Assembly: GCF_014200725.1 (NCBI RefSeq)
Contig: NZ_JACHCL010000001.1
Location: 1,116,001 to 1,180,000, forward strand
Source: Janthinobacterium silvisoli
Lineage (GTDB): Bacteria; Pseudomonadota; Gammaproteobacteria; Burkholderiales; Burkholderiaceae_D
Reading direction: 5' to 3'
Length of the DNA stretch: 64,000 nt
This document shows, piece by piece, positions 8,237 to 15,291 of the stretch (positions are counted from its first letter, which is position 1; each line of letters starts with the position of its first letter). Position numbers and translations under genes: made by a program. The notes below the pieces were generated by a model. That model was not told the origin of the DNA. It saw nothing but the letters and a program-made list of their open reading frames with translations, and did not search any database.

Positions 8237-8922
8237 TAGGCGTCGTCATCCCAGCGCACAATGAAGAGGAGTATCTGGGTGCTTGCCTGGACGCCTTGCG
8301 TGCCGCCGCTACCTGCCCCCAGTTAGGCGGCGAAGTAGTCCACATCGTCATCGTACTCGACGCCTGCAGCGACCACTCGCAGCGCATCGTGATGTCGCAC
8401 GCCATGCACACTGACCTGCGCTGGCGCCTGGACTGGATCGCTGTCGAGGACCGTAACGTGGGAGCAGCCCGCGCCGCTGGCGCTGCACTACTACTGGAAC
8501 GCGGTGCACGCTGGCTCGCTTTCACCGATGCCGACACGCGCGTCTCGGCCGCCTGGCTCAGCACCCAACTGAGCCTGGATGCAGATGCCGTCTGCGGCTC
8601 GGTAGCCGTCGACGACTGGTCACCGCACCAGCAGCACGTCTTGGCCCTGCGCGAACACTTTGCCCGCACGTATAACGACGCCGACGGCCATCACCACATT
8701 CACGGTACCAACCTGGGCGTGCGTGCCAGCGCCTACGTGCGCGCCGGTGGTTTCGCACCGCTCGCCTGCAGCGAAGATGTGGCGCTGGTCGACGCGCTGG
8801 AGGCAAGCGGTGCGCACATCGTCTGGAGCGCAGCGCCCCGTGTCAACACCAGCGCCCGTCGCAATGCCAAAGCCAGAGGCGGCTTTGGCGACACCTTGTT
8901 GCAGATGGTGGAAAAGATGTAA
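8233..8922 (+). CDS. Glycosyltransferase family 2 (cluster gene 4)
   Basis: A 229-residue GT-A fold glycosyltransferase. It opens with MIGVVIPAHNEEEYLGACL (nucleotide-binding strand), has the metal-binding FTDADTRV motif near residue 98, a GTNLGVRASAYVRAGGF acceptor-loop segment and an SEDVALVDAL segment carrying the ED catalytic-base position. No membrane segment is visible, so it is probably cytosolic or peripheral. ATG 8233 overlaps the methyltransferase stop (ATGA); an in-frame extension further upstream would run through the methyltransferase and is rejected. It is the last gene of the four-gene cluster and faces the convergent S9 peptidase gene 22 bases away. Confidence 0.9.
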   Translation: MIGVVIPAHNEEEYLGACLDALRAAATCPQLGGEVVHIVIVLDACSDHSQRIVMSHAMHTDLRWRLDWIAVEDRNVGAARAAGAALLLERGARWLAFTDADTRVSAAWLSTQLSLDADAVCGSVAVDDWSPHQQHVLALREHFARTYNDADGHHHIHGTNLGVRASAYVRAGGFAPLACSEDVALVDALEASGAHIVWSAAPRVNTSARRNAKARGGFGDTLLQMVEKM

Positions 8923-8944
8923 ATGCCAGCGCCGCCCCTGCCTG

Positions 8945-10957
8945 TCAGCGTATCGCTTCCTGCAAGCCCGGCGCAAATTCGGCGCCGTGCTTGACCTGCG
9001 CGGTGGACGCCTTGATGGTGCCGCCTATCGCTTCGGCGCGGCCAGCCAGGCATTTGCCGAGGAAGTTTTCTGCCACCGCATTGAAGGCGATGTTGTTCAC
9101 GGGACGCGCAAAACCATGGCCTTCATCGGGGAACAGAACGTAGGTGACGGGGATATTTTTCGCCGCCATTTCAGCGACGATCTGGTCCGACTCGCGCACG
9201 TTCACGCGCGGGTCATTGGCGCCCTGGCCGATCAGCAAGGGCCGCTGGATATTGGCGGCAGAATTCAGCGGCGAACGTTCCTTCAACATTGCCCGGCCTT
9301 CTTCCGTGGTGGGGTCGCCCATGCGCTTGTAAAACTGCTGCTTGATCGATTCCCAGTACGGCGGTATGGTTTCGAGCAAGGTAAACAGGTTCGATGGACC
9401 GACGATGTCGACGCCGCAGGCAAACGTGGTCGGCGTGAACGCCATGCCGGCCAGGGTTGCGTAGCCGCCATACGAGCCGCCCATGATGGCGACCTTGTCA
9501 GCCGTGGTCACGCCGCTCTTGACGGCCCATTGCACGGCGTCGAGCAAGTCGTCGTGCATCTTGCGGCCCCACTGCAAATCGCCGGCCGAAATGAATTGTT
9601 TACCAAAGCCCGTCGACCCGCGGTAGTTCACCGACAGCACGGCATAACCACGGTTGGCCAGCCACTGGTGCGTGCTGTTGTAGCCGTAGCCGTCGCGCGC
9701 CCACGGGCCACCATGCACCAGCAGCACCAGCGGCACCGGTTTGCTGGCGTGCCCGCTTGCGTCAGCCTGCGACGCTTGCGGCAAGGTAAGGTAGGACACC
9801 AGGGTCAGGCCATCGCGCGCCTTGATCTCTTGCGGATACATGGGCACCAGCGGCGCGCCTTCCAGCTCGGGCCGCGTCACATATAACTGCGTCAGGTGTT
9901 TGGCCTTGCGCTCGTACAGCCAGGCAGATGGCGGCGCAGTCACGCTATCGACCGCCACCAGCCATTTATCGTCGGCATCCGTGCGCGACACCACGCTGAA
10001 CTGCCCCTTGGTATTCTTCTTCAGGAATTCCAGATCGCCTTTCACGTCATTCGACAGCGGCACGTATTCCTGCTGCAGATAATTGACGCTATACGCCTGC
10101 ACGCGGCCCGTGCGCTGGTCGTACAGTGCGTTCGCAATATCGGCGCGCGCATCTTCGGCCACCACGGTAGTCTTGCCACTGGCCACGTCCTGCGCCAGCA
10201 GGGCCGAGGTATTACGGCCGCGCGAATCGGTCCAGTACAAGGTCTTGCCATCGGTGGTGAACGTCAGCGGCGCGGTGGTTTGCGAATCGTCCAGGCCGAT
10301 GTCGGCCAGCGGCGTGCTCTCGACCTTGCCGCCTTTGACACGGAAATAGGTAGCGCCGCCATCGCTGCGTGGTTTGCTCGCCAGGCGCAGGTTCAACTGT
10401 TCATCGGCCAGATAGCCGCCGTAACCGTCATTCTGCTGCACCAGGGTCAGCTTGCCGCTGGCCAGGTCCAGGCTATACACATCATGCCAGCGCGGATCGC
10501 GGTTATTGATGCCGATCAAAATGCGGTCCTTGACCTTGCTGCTGATCTGCACGATCTGCACGCGGGTCTTTTCAAACGGCGTGTAATTGATCTGCTTGCC
10601 GCTGACCACGTTCACGCCATACAGCAAGAAGTTTTCATCGCCGCCCTTGTCCTGGATAAACAGCAAGGTCTTCGAATCAGGCGACCAGAAGCTGCCCCGT
10701 ATCGGCCGCACTTTTTCATCCGTCAGCGCACGCGCCTTCGACAGATCGCTGGCCGGCGCCACCCACACATTGAGCACCCCATCGCGCGGCGCGATCCAGG
10801 ACAGCCACTTGCCATCCGGGCTGATCCTGCCGCCGGACTTGCTGGGATTACCAAAAATCTTCGCCCGCTCGATCAGCGGAACATCGTTGGCAGGAGATTG
10901 CGCGTAGGCCGGCAGGACGCTGGCGAACAAGAGTGCAGGCAGGGCATAACGTAGCAT
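8945..10957 (-). CDS. S9 family prolyl oligopeptidase-like peptidase, exported
   Basis: A 670-residue serine peptidase with an N-terminal signal peptide (MLRYALPALLFASVLPAYA), a ~380-residue beta-propeller region and a C-terminal alpha/beta-hydrolase domain. The catalytic Ser lies in GGSYGGY (about Ser495), the Asp in GANDPRVNVRESDQ, and the His in PDEGHGF. S9 enzymes cleave short peptides after Pro or other residues; export suggests periplasmic peptide scavenging. The start at 10957 is preceded by GAGGTG at good spacing; longer frames extending to 11032 would add a non-signal stretch. Single gene, convergent with the GT2 gene. Confidence 0.93.
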   Translation of the reverse strand: MLRYALPALLFASVLPAYAQSPANDVPLIERAKIFGNPSKSGGRISPDGKWLSWIAPRDGVLNVWVAPASDLSKARALTDEKVRPIRGSFWSPDSKTLLFIQDKGGDENFLLYGVNVVSGKQINYTPFEKTRVQIVQISSKVKDRILIGINNRDPRWHDVYSLDLASGKLTLVQQNDGYGGYLADEQLNLRLASKPRSDGGATYFRVKGGKVESTPLADIGLDDSQTTAPLTFTTDGKTLYWTDSRGRNTSALLAQDVASGKTTVVAEDARADIANALYDQRTGRVQAYSVNYLQQEYVPLSNDVKGDLEFLKKNTKGQFSVVSRTDADDKWLVAVDSVTAPPSAWLYERKAKHLTQLYVTRPELEGAPLVPMYPQEIKARDGLTLVSYLTLPQASQADASGHASKPVPLVLLVHGGPWARDGYGYNSTHQWLANRGYAVLSVNYRGSTGFGKQFISAGDLQWGRKMHDDLLDAVQWAVKSGVTTADKVAIMGGSYGGYATLAGMAFTPTTFACGVDIVGPSNLFTLLETIPPYWESIKQQFYKRMGDPTTEEGRAMLKERSPLNSAANIQRPLLIGQGANDPRVNVRESDQIVAEMAAKNIPVTYVLFPDEGHGFARPVNNIAFNAVAENFLGKCLAGRAEAIGGTIKASTAQVKHGAEFAPGLQEAIR

Positions 10958-11122
10958 GGACACCTCATGGTAAGTAGATGAAGGAAAACATGGCAATCTT
11001 GCATTGCCAGACCATGATAGACGAAAAAACAATGGCTACGCCATTTACAGTGACAGGTTGCAGGAAGCGGGGAGCGAACGGCGAAATCGGCGGAATGAAA
11101 TGCCGGATGCGCCCCGTCTTCC

Positions 11123-11770
11123 TTACCGCCCGCTGCCCTGGCGTTCGAAGCGCAACTGGCGCGAGGTATCCGACTGGTCCGTGGCCAGAAATCCATCGGC
11201 CTGCGGCTCGATGCGAAAGCGTGAGTTGCCAATGAACATGGCGTTATCCTGCAAGCTACCCGATTGCACTTCACCGCGGCTGTAGGTTGACAGCCGGCCA
11301 TCTGCCTGCACCGTGAGTTTCACGATGGCCTTTTGACGGCTATCGAAAGCGGAAAACTCGCCCGCATTCCAGCGCTGCACTTCGCGCGGCGGCGATGGCT
11401 GATTCTCTTGCTGCGCCTTGTTATTGGCATTGGCGGCCATCGCGGCGATGACGGCCAGGCCGACCACGCCCACCGCAATCGCGGCTTTCTTCTCGCTGTC
11501 CTTGTCGCGCCCCACCCGGAATTGAGCGGAACAGCCACGGTCTACCCACACGCCCCGGTTTTCATAACCCCAGCTACGCCCTTCCCGGCATTGATTGACG
11601 GAAAACTCGCGGATCAGCTTTACTTCCCCATCCGTATCAGCGCGGCAAAAATTGTAGCGCCCGCGCTCACTCTCGCAATTGACCTTATCCGACGCCATCG
11701 CAGGAAACGGCACCCATGCCATGGCAACGATCAGCACACTGCTGACCGAACGACGCAATACAGTATTCAT
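11123..11770 (-). CDS. DUF3011 domain-containing exported protein
   Basis: A 215-residue protein with a signal peptide (MNTVLRRSVSSVLIVAMAWV..., cleavage after PAMA), then a DUF3011-like cysteine-rich domain: VNCESERGRYNFCRAD, QCREGRSWGYENRGVWVD and GCSAQF carry four regularly spaced cysteines. A second hydrophobic stretch (AAIAVGVVGLAVIAAMAANA, about residues 90-112) may anchor it in the membrane. The C-terminal ~95 residues form a separate beta-rich region that I do not recognise. The start at 11770 gives the only sensible signal peptide. It is divergent from the HicB-like gene at 12036. Function unknown. Confidence 0.8.
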   Translation of the reverse strand: MNTVLRRSVSSVLIVAMAWVPFPAMASDKVNCESERGRYNFCRADTDGEVKLIREFSVNQCREGRSWGYENRGVWVDRGCSAQFRVGRDKDSEKKAAIAVGVVGLAVIAAMAANANNKAQQENQPSPPREVQRWNAGEFSAFDSRQKAIVKLTVQADGRLSTYSRGEVQSGSLQDNAMFIGNSRFRIEPQADGFLATDQSDTSRQLRFERQGSGR

Positions 11771-11815
11771 AAAAATCCAGGTAGTTGACGCCAGAACTCG
11801 GCTTGTGCCCGGAGA

Positions 11816-11850
11816 ATACCATAACGGTTTTATTTCTACCACTATGGTAT
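11816..11850. promoter_or_regulatory. Inverted repeat between DUF3011 gene and orphan hicB
   Basis: Perfect 8-bp arms ATACCATA (11816-11823) and TATGGTAT (11843-11850) separated by 19 bases, in the 265-base divergent intergenic region. The geometry suits a dimeric ribbon-helix-helix regulator, and the adjacent gene encodes a HicB-type protein with such a C-terminal domain, so autoregulation is plausible. Confidence 0.4.
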
Positions 11851-12035
11851 ATTTAAATTCTTGGTGGTCGCAATCAGTCATCGACTTGGAAGGTCCAAAC
11901 TCAGGATTTGCTCGAAAGCGGCATGCCAGCAATGTTGTGCAGGCACGCCTTGAACCCGCCAGCCATCGCGTTAAAATGAACTTCGTACATACAACCCTCA
12001 GGCCATTGGAACAAGCCCGTAAAGTGAGGCCACAC

Positions 12036-12419
12036 ATGTTCTATCCTCTCTACGTATGGATGGAAGCCAACAGCCCCTATGGCGCTACGTTTCCCGACCT
12101 GCCGGGCGTCAACACCGCCGCCGCCGATCTGCATGACCTCAACAAGGCCGCCCAGGAAGCCGTCGAAACGATGTATGAAGGAGAAGCAAATATTCCTGCT
12201 GCATCCGACATTGGAAAATGGATGAGCGATCCTGATTACGCCGATGGTTTCTGGATGTTGGTGGATATCGACCTGTCGAAAGTCCACACCAAGCCGGTAC
12301 GCTTGAATATCTCCTTGCCGGAAAGCCTGCTGCGGGAGATCGACCGGTACGCCAAATCCCGTCACCTCACATGCTCAGGATTTTTGGCGCAGGCGGCCAT
12401 GAAGGCGATGGCGGAATAG
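12036..12419 (+). CDS. Orphan HicB-like antitoxin
   Basis: A 127-residue protein. The N-terminal half (FYPLYVWM, YGATFPDLPGVNTAAADL) is the HicB partial RNase-H-like fold, and the C-terminal half (VRLNISLPESLLREIDRYA, then SGFLAQAAMKAM) is a ribbon-helix-helix DNA-binding domain. HicB proteins neutralise HicA RNA interferases and repress their own promoter. I see no HicA-like gene directly up- or downstream, so it is an orphan that may serve as a regulator or a solitary antitoxin. ATG 12036 is chosen because the conserved fold begins there. A candidate operator lies at 11816-11850. Confidence 0.8.
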   Translation: MFYPLYVWMEANSPYGATFPDLPGVNTAAADLHDLNKAAQEAVETMYEGEANIPAASDIGKWMSDPDYADGFWMLVDIDLSKVHTKPVRLNISLPESLLREIDRYAKSRHLTCSGFLAQAAMKAMAE

Positions 12420-12434
12420 CGCGCTGACGGCAAG

Positions 12435-12480
12435 CGGTGAATTAAGGGAATGGAATGCTTGTCGCAAGCCTGGATGGTTT
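12435..12480 (+). pseudogene. Possible hicA remnant
   Basis: GAATTAAGGGAATGG (12439-12453) reads E-L-R-E-W and, after a frame change, CTTGTCGCAAGC (12458-12469) reads L-V-A-S. Together these resemble the start of HicA proteins (S-E-F-R-R-W-L-V-A-x-G). The remainder of a hicA is missing and the remnant runs straight into the hicB remnant. Tentative, judged by eye. Confidence 0.3.
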
Positions 12481-12504
12481 GCACTCTGGCGCTCAAGGGA
12501 GCGG

Positions 12505-12909
12505 CTGAGATAGCCCGCAATTTTCGCACCCGATCCCGATGGCGGCTATGTCGTCACCTTCCGCGATATTCCTGAAGCCATCGTCCAGGGCGATGATGAA
12601 GCCGAGGCGCGTGATGGCCTGGTCAGTGCTATGGATTTTTATTTTGAAGACCGCCGGCTGGTGCCACGCCCTTCCGTGGCCTTGCCCAGTGAGCGCCTGA
12701 TCAGCCTGCCGGCCAGTATCAGCGCCAAGGTGTTGCTGCTCAATGAAGTGGTCGCGCAAGCGATCCGGCCAGCGGAACTGGCGCGGCGGATGGCGGTGAC
12801 GCCGCAAGAAGTCACGCGGCTGCTAGATTTAACGCACATCACCAGGATCGACGCCATCGAAGCGGCGCTGCGCGCGCTGGGCCGTGAGTTGCAAGTGGTC
12901 GCGGCATAA
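12505..12909 (+). pseudogene. hicB antitoxin pseudogene (nonsense codon 3, lost ATG)
   Basis: The frame ending at 12909 encodes a HicB-family protein of the type beginning M-R-Y-P-A: PAIFAPDPDGGYVVTF, RDIPEAIVQGDDEAEA, MDFYFEDRRLVP, then a C-terminal Cro-like domain (LARRMAVTPQEVTRLLD). Upstream the frame reads CTG-AGA-TAG-CCC-GCA, where an intact gene would read M-R-Y-P-A. The start codon has apparently become CTG (12505) and the Tyr codon has become TAG (12511-12513). An AAGGGAG ribosome-binding site still sits at 12495-12501. An N-truncated product from ATG 12631 (92 aa) would lack the conserved N-terminal strand pair. Frame and codon use are otherwise intact, so decay is recent. Confidence 0.7.
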
Positions 12910-12942
12910 GATAAGCCCCATCAAAAGAACACCCGCAAAAAG

Positions 12943-12972
12943 AAAAAGGCCAATCCGAAGATTGGCCTTTTT
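12943..12972. terminator. Bidirectional rho-independent terminator
   Basis: Stem GGCCAATC / GATTGGCC with a CGAA tetraloop, flanked by A5 on the left and T5 on the right. It terminates the minus-strand tRNA-Pro transcript and could also stop plus-strand reading from the hicB remnant. Confidence 0.85.
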
Positions 12973-12984
12973 CCCTGAATCTAA

Positions 12985-13061
12985 TGGTCGGGGCGAGAAG
13001 ATTCGAACTTCCGACCCCATGCACCCCATGCATGTACGCTACCAGGCTGCGCTACGCCCCG
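12985..13061 (-). tRNA. tRNA-Pro (anticodon GGG)
   Basis: A 77-nt cloverleaf. The acceptor stem is CGGGGCG paired with CGCCCCG, then A and an encoded CCA. D arm is AGCGCAGCCTGGTAGC; the anticodon stem CATGC / GCATG holds the loop ATGGGGT, giving anticodon GGG; the T arm contains GTTCGAATC. It reads CCC (and CCU by wobble) proline codons. The TATAAT extended -10 box is 11 bases upstream and the terminator lies 12 bases downstream. Confidence 0.96.
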
Positions 13062-13072
13062 ACGAGGTAGGA

Positions 13073-13078
13073 ATTATA
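13073..13078 (-). promoter_or_regulatory. Extended -10 promoter of tRNA-Pro
   Basis: On the minus strand TGC precedes a perfect TATAAT, an extended -10 element, placed so that transcription starts about five bases before the mature tRNA. The -35 (GGCAAA at 17 bases) is weak. Confidence 0.6.
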
Positions 13079-13162
13079 GCAGAGGCTTTTGGGTTTTTGC
13101 CATGCTTTGCGCAGGATTCATTTCGATCTGCGCAAAGTTTGTTTCTGCTGCTAATCGAGTGC

Positions 13163-13777
13163 CTATTCGCCCAGCAGCAAGGCGGCGGCGGCGATGCGAA
13201 AGCCCTCGACCATCGGGCCGGTGTTGACATCGGGATTGTGCAACACGCGCAGGGGCAAGCCCTGGTACATGGAGATCAGGGCGTTCAAGCGCCCTTCCAG
13301 CATTTCATCGCCGGCAGGCAAGCCGCGCTTGATGCGGGCGGCGCGCACGATGTCCAGGAACAGCTGGCGCGAGCGGCGGTCCGCACAGCGCAGCATGGTG
13401 GCAATCGCCGGGTTGCGCGATGCTTCGGAGAATATCTCCAGCGGCATCACCCAGGTTTTCGGGTCCATGCTTTCCAGCACGTGTTCGTATGCATTGTCGA
13501 TCACTGCCTGCAGCGGGTCTTCCTGTTGCGCCAGGTCCTGCATCAGGTTCGAGACACGCTCCATATTCTGCATGACGAAGGCGGCGATGATTGCATCCTT
13601 GCTGTCGAAGTAGTTATAGATGTGGCCCGCGCTCATGCCGGCGGCCTTGGAGATTTCGGCCATGCTTGCGCCGTGGAAGCCGCGGCGGCTGAAGCAGCTT
13701 TCGGCTGCATCGAGCACTTGCTTGCGCCGCGTGTTGGCGCGCTCGGGATCCGGATGCTTCTTTTCAACTTGGTTCAT
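13163..13777 (-). CDS. TetR/AcrR family repressor of the efflux operon
   Basis: A 204-residue TetR family protein: the N-terminal helix-turn-helix is [17 protein letters not shown] and [16 protein letters not shown] (about residues 18-57), followed by an all-helical ligand-binding/dimerisation domain. It is the last gene on the same strand as the MFP-RND-OMF genes, 64 bases after the OMF stop, with a stable hairpin in the gap. TetR proteins next to RND pumps usually repress the pump and are released by pump substrates; an 18-bp palindrome lies on the operon promoter at 19746-19763. Start 13777 gives a normal-length N-terminus; further upstream the frame runs through intergenic sequence. Confidence 0.9.
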   Translation of the reverse strand: MNQVEKKHPDPERANTRRKQVLDAAESCFSRRGFHGASMAEISKAAGMSAGHIYNYFDSKDAIIAAFVMQNMERVSNLMQDLAQQEDPLQAVIDNAYEHVLESMDPKTWVMPLEIFSEASRNPAIATMLRCADRRSRQLFLDIVRAARIKRGLPAGDEMLEGRLNALISMYQGLPLRVLHNPDVNTGPMVEGFRIAAAALLLGE

Positions 13778-13794
13778 GACTTTTCCAGTAGCGC

Positions 13795-13824
13795 GCCGGC
13801 CCTGCCCTTGCGGGCAAGACCGGC
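13795..13824 (-). promoter_or_regulatory. Intercistronic hairpin between OMF and tetR
   Basis: On the minus strand the arms GCCGGTCTTGCCC and GGGCAGGGCCGGC form 13 pairs (including three G-U pairs) closed by a GCAA tetraloop, with no U-run after it. It could protect upstream mRNA 3' ends or lower tetR expression relative to the pump. Confidence 0.5.
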
Positions 13825-13841
13825 GTCGGCGTCCTCCTTGG

Positions 13842-15290
13842 TTATTGGACTCCGCCAGCCGCCGCGACGACTGTCTGCTCAGGCTGCCACCCACCACCCA
13901 GCACCTTGTACAAGGTGACCAGGTTAGTCGACTTGGCCAGACGCGCCGTGATCAGGCTTTGCTGCGCCGCATACAGCGCGCGCTGGGCCACCAGGGCGTT
14001 CAGGTAGGTATCGGCGCCCTGCTTGTAGCGCGCGTCATGGATGGTGTAGCTCTTGGTGGACGCGTCGACCAGCGCTTGCTGCGATTGCAAACGATCATCG
14101 ATAGTGCCACGCTGCGCCAGCGCATCGGACACTTCACGGAAGGCCACCTGGATGGCTTTTTCGTATTGCGCCACGGAGATTTCACGCTGCACCTTGGCGA
14201 TATCGAGGTTGGCGCGGTTCACGCCGCCATCGAAGATCGGCAAGCTGATCTGCGGGATGAAACTCCAGCTGCCGCTGCCGCCCTTGAACAGGCCCGACAG
14301 ATTGCTGCTGAGCGAACCCGCCGTCGCCGTCAGCGAAATACGAGGGAAGAACGCTGCGCGCGCCGCGCCGATATTGGCGTTGGCGGCACGCAGGGTGCGT
14401 TCTGCTTCGAGCACGTCAGGACGGCGCTGCAGCACATCGGACGGTACGCCCGATGGAATCTCGGTCAGGTTCGCCACCTGGCCAAACTCGCCTTGCGGCA
14501 GCAGTTCGGCGGGCACGGTGCTGCCAACCAGCAAGGTCAGCGCGTTTTGATCGAGCGCCACCTGGCTGGTGTAGACAGCCACGTCGGAACGGGCCGATTC
14601 CACGCTGGTCTGGGCGTCATACTTGTCCAGGCCAGACGCGGCGCCCGCATCGAAGCGGCGCACGGCCAGGTCATACGAAGCTTGCTGGCTCTTCAGGGTG
14701 TCTTGCGCCACCAGCAAACGCTGCTGGTCGGCCACCAGGTTCAGATACGCGCTGGCAACGTCGGACACCAGGCTGATCTGCTGAGCGCGGCGTGCTTCTT
14801 CCGTGCCCAGATATTGCTCCAGCGCGCTGTCGGACAGGCTGCGCACGCGGCCGAAGAAGTCCAGCTCGTAAGCCGAGACACCCAGGTTGGCCGTGTACTG
14901 GCGCGTGATCGAAGCTTCGTCGTTCGGGCTGGCGTTGCGCGGAATGCGGGTCGCCGTCTGGCCGCCCGAAGCGGACAGGGTCGGTATCAGCGCGGCGCGC
15001 TCGATGCCGTAGGTGGCGCGCGCCTTCTCGATATTCAGGATCGAGACGCGCAGGTCGCGGTTATTCGCCAGCGCCAGTTCCAGTACCTGGCGCAAGCGCG
15101 CGTCGGCAAAGAAATCGCGCCAGGCGATGTCGGCCACCGGCTTGGCGTCAGCCGCCGCCGTGTCGGCCTTGTAAGACGGGCCGGTCGGCCAGCCTGCGGG
15201 CGCCGGTGCTGCCGGGCGCTCGTAGGTGGGGGCCAGGCTGCAGCCAGCCAAAAAGGCCAGCGCCGCCATGGAGAGTAGCGTTTTTTTCAT
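13842..15290 (-). CDS. Efflux outer-membrane factor (OprM/NodT family lipoprotein)
   Basis: A 482-residue outer-membrane channel of the TolC/OprM type. Lipobox [17 protein letters not shown] gives Cys17. Two OMF repeats are visible, with typical elements [44 protein letters not shown] and SLPIFDGG. It completes a tripartite pump with the RND and membrane fusion proteins encoded upstream. The ATG at 15290 is one base from the RND stop, indicating translational coupling. The same family reappears at 60824-62284 with the EmrAB-like locus, but the two differ clearly in sequence. Confidence 0.95.
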   Translation of the reverse strand: MKKTLLSMAALAFLAGCSLAPTYERPAAPAPAGWPTGPSYKADTAAADAKPVADIAWRDFFADARLRQVLELALANNRDLRVSILNIEKARATYGIERAALIPTLSASGGQTATRIPRNASPNDEASITRQYTANLGVSAYELDFFGRVRSLSDSALEQYLGTEEARRAQQISLVSDVASAYLNLVADQQRLLVAQDTLKSQQASYDLAVRRFDAGAASGLDKYDAQTSVESARSDVAVYTSQVALDQNALTLLVGSTVPAELLPQGEFGQVANLTEIPSGVPSDVLQRRPDVLEAERTLRAANANIGAARAAFFPRISLTATAGSLSSNLSGLFKGGSGSWSFIPQISLPIFDGGVNRANLDIAKVQREISVAQYEKAIQVAFREVSDALAQRGTIDDRLQSQQALVDASTKSYTIHDARYKQGADTYLNALVAQRALYAAQQSLITARLAKSTNLVTLYKVLGGGWQPEQTVVAAAGGVQ

Positions 15291-15291
15291 G

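Noticed and set aside
11851-12035. Possible hicA upstream of the orphan hicB
   Set aside because: I looked for a GSHH/K-G-S-H motif or double-stranded-RNA-binding-like fold in all three plus frames; only a vague SHRVK string appears, insufficient to call a gene.
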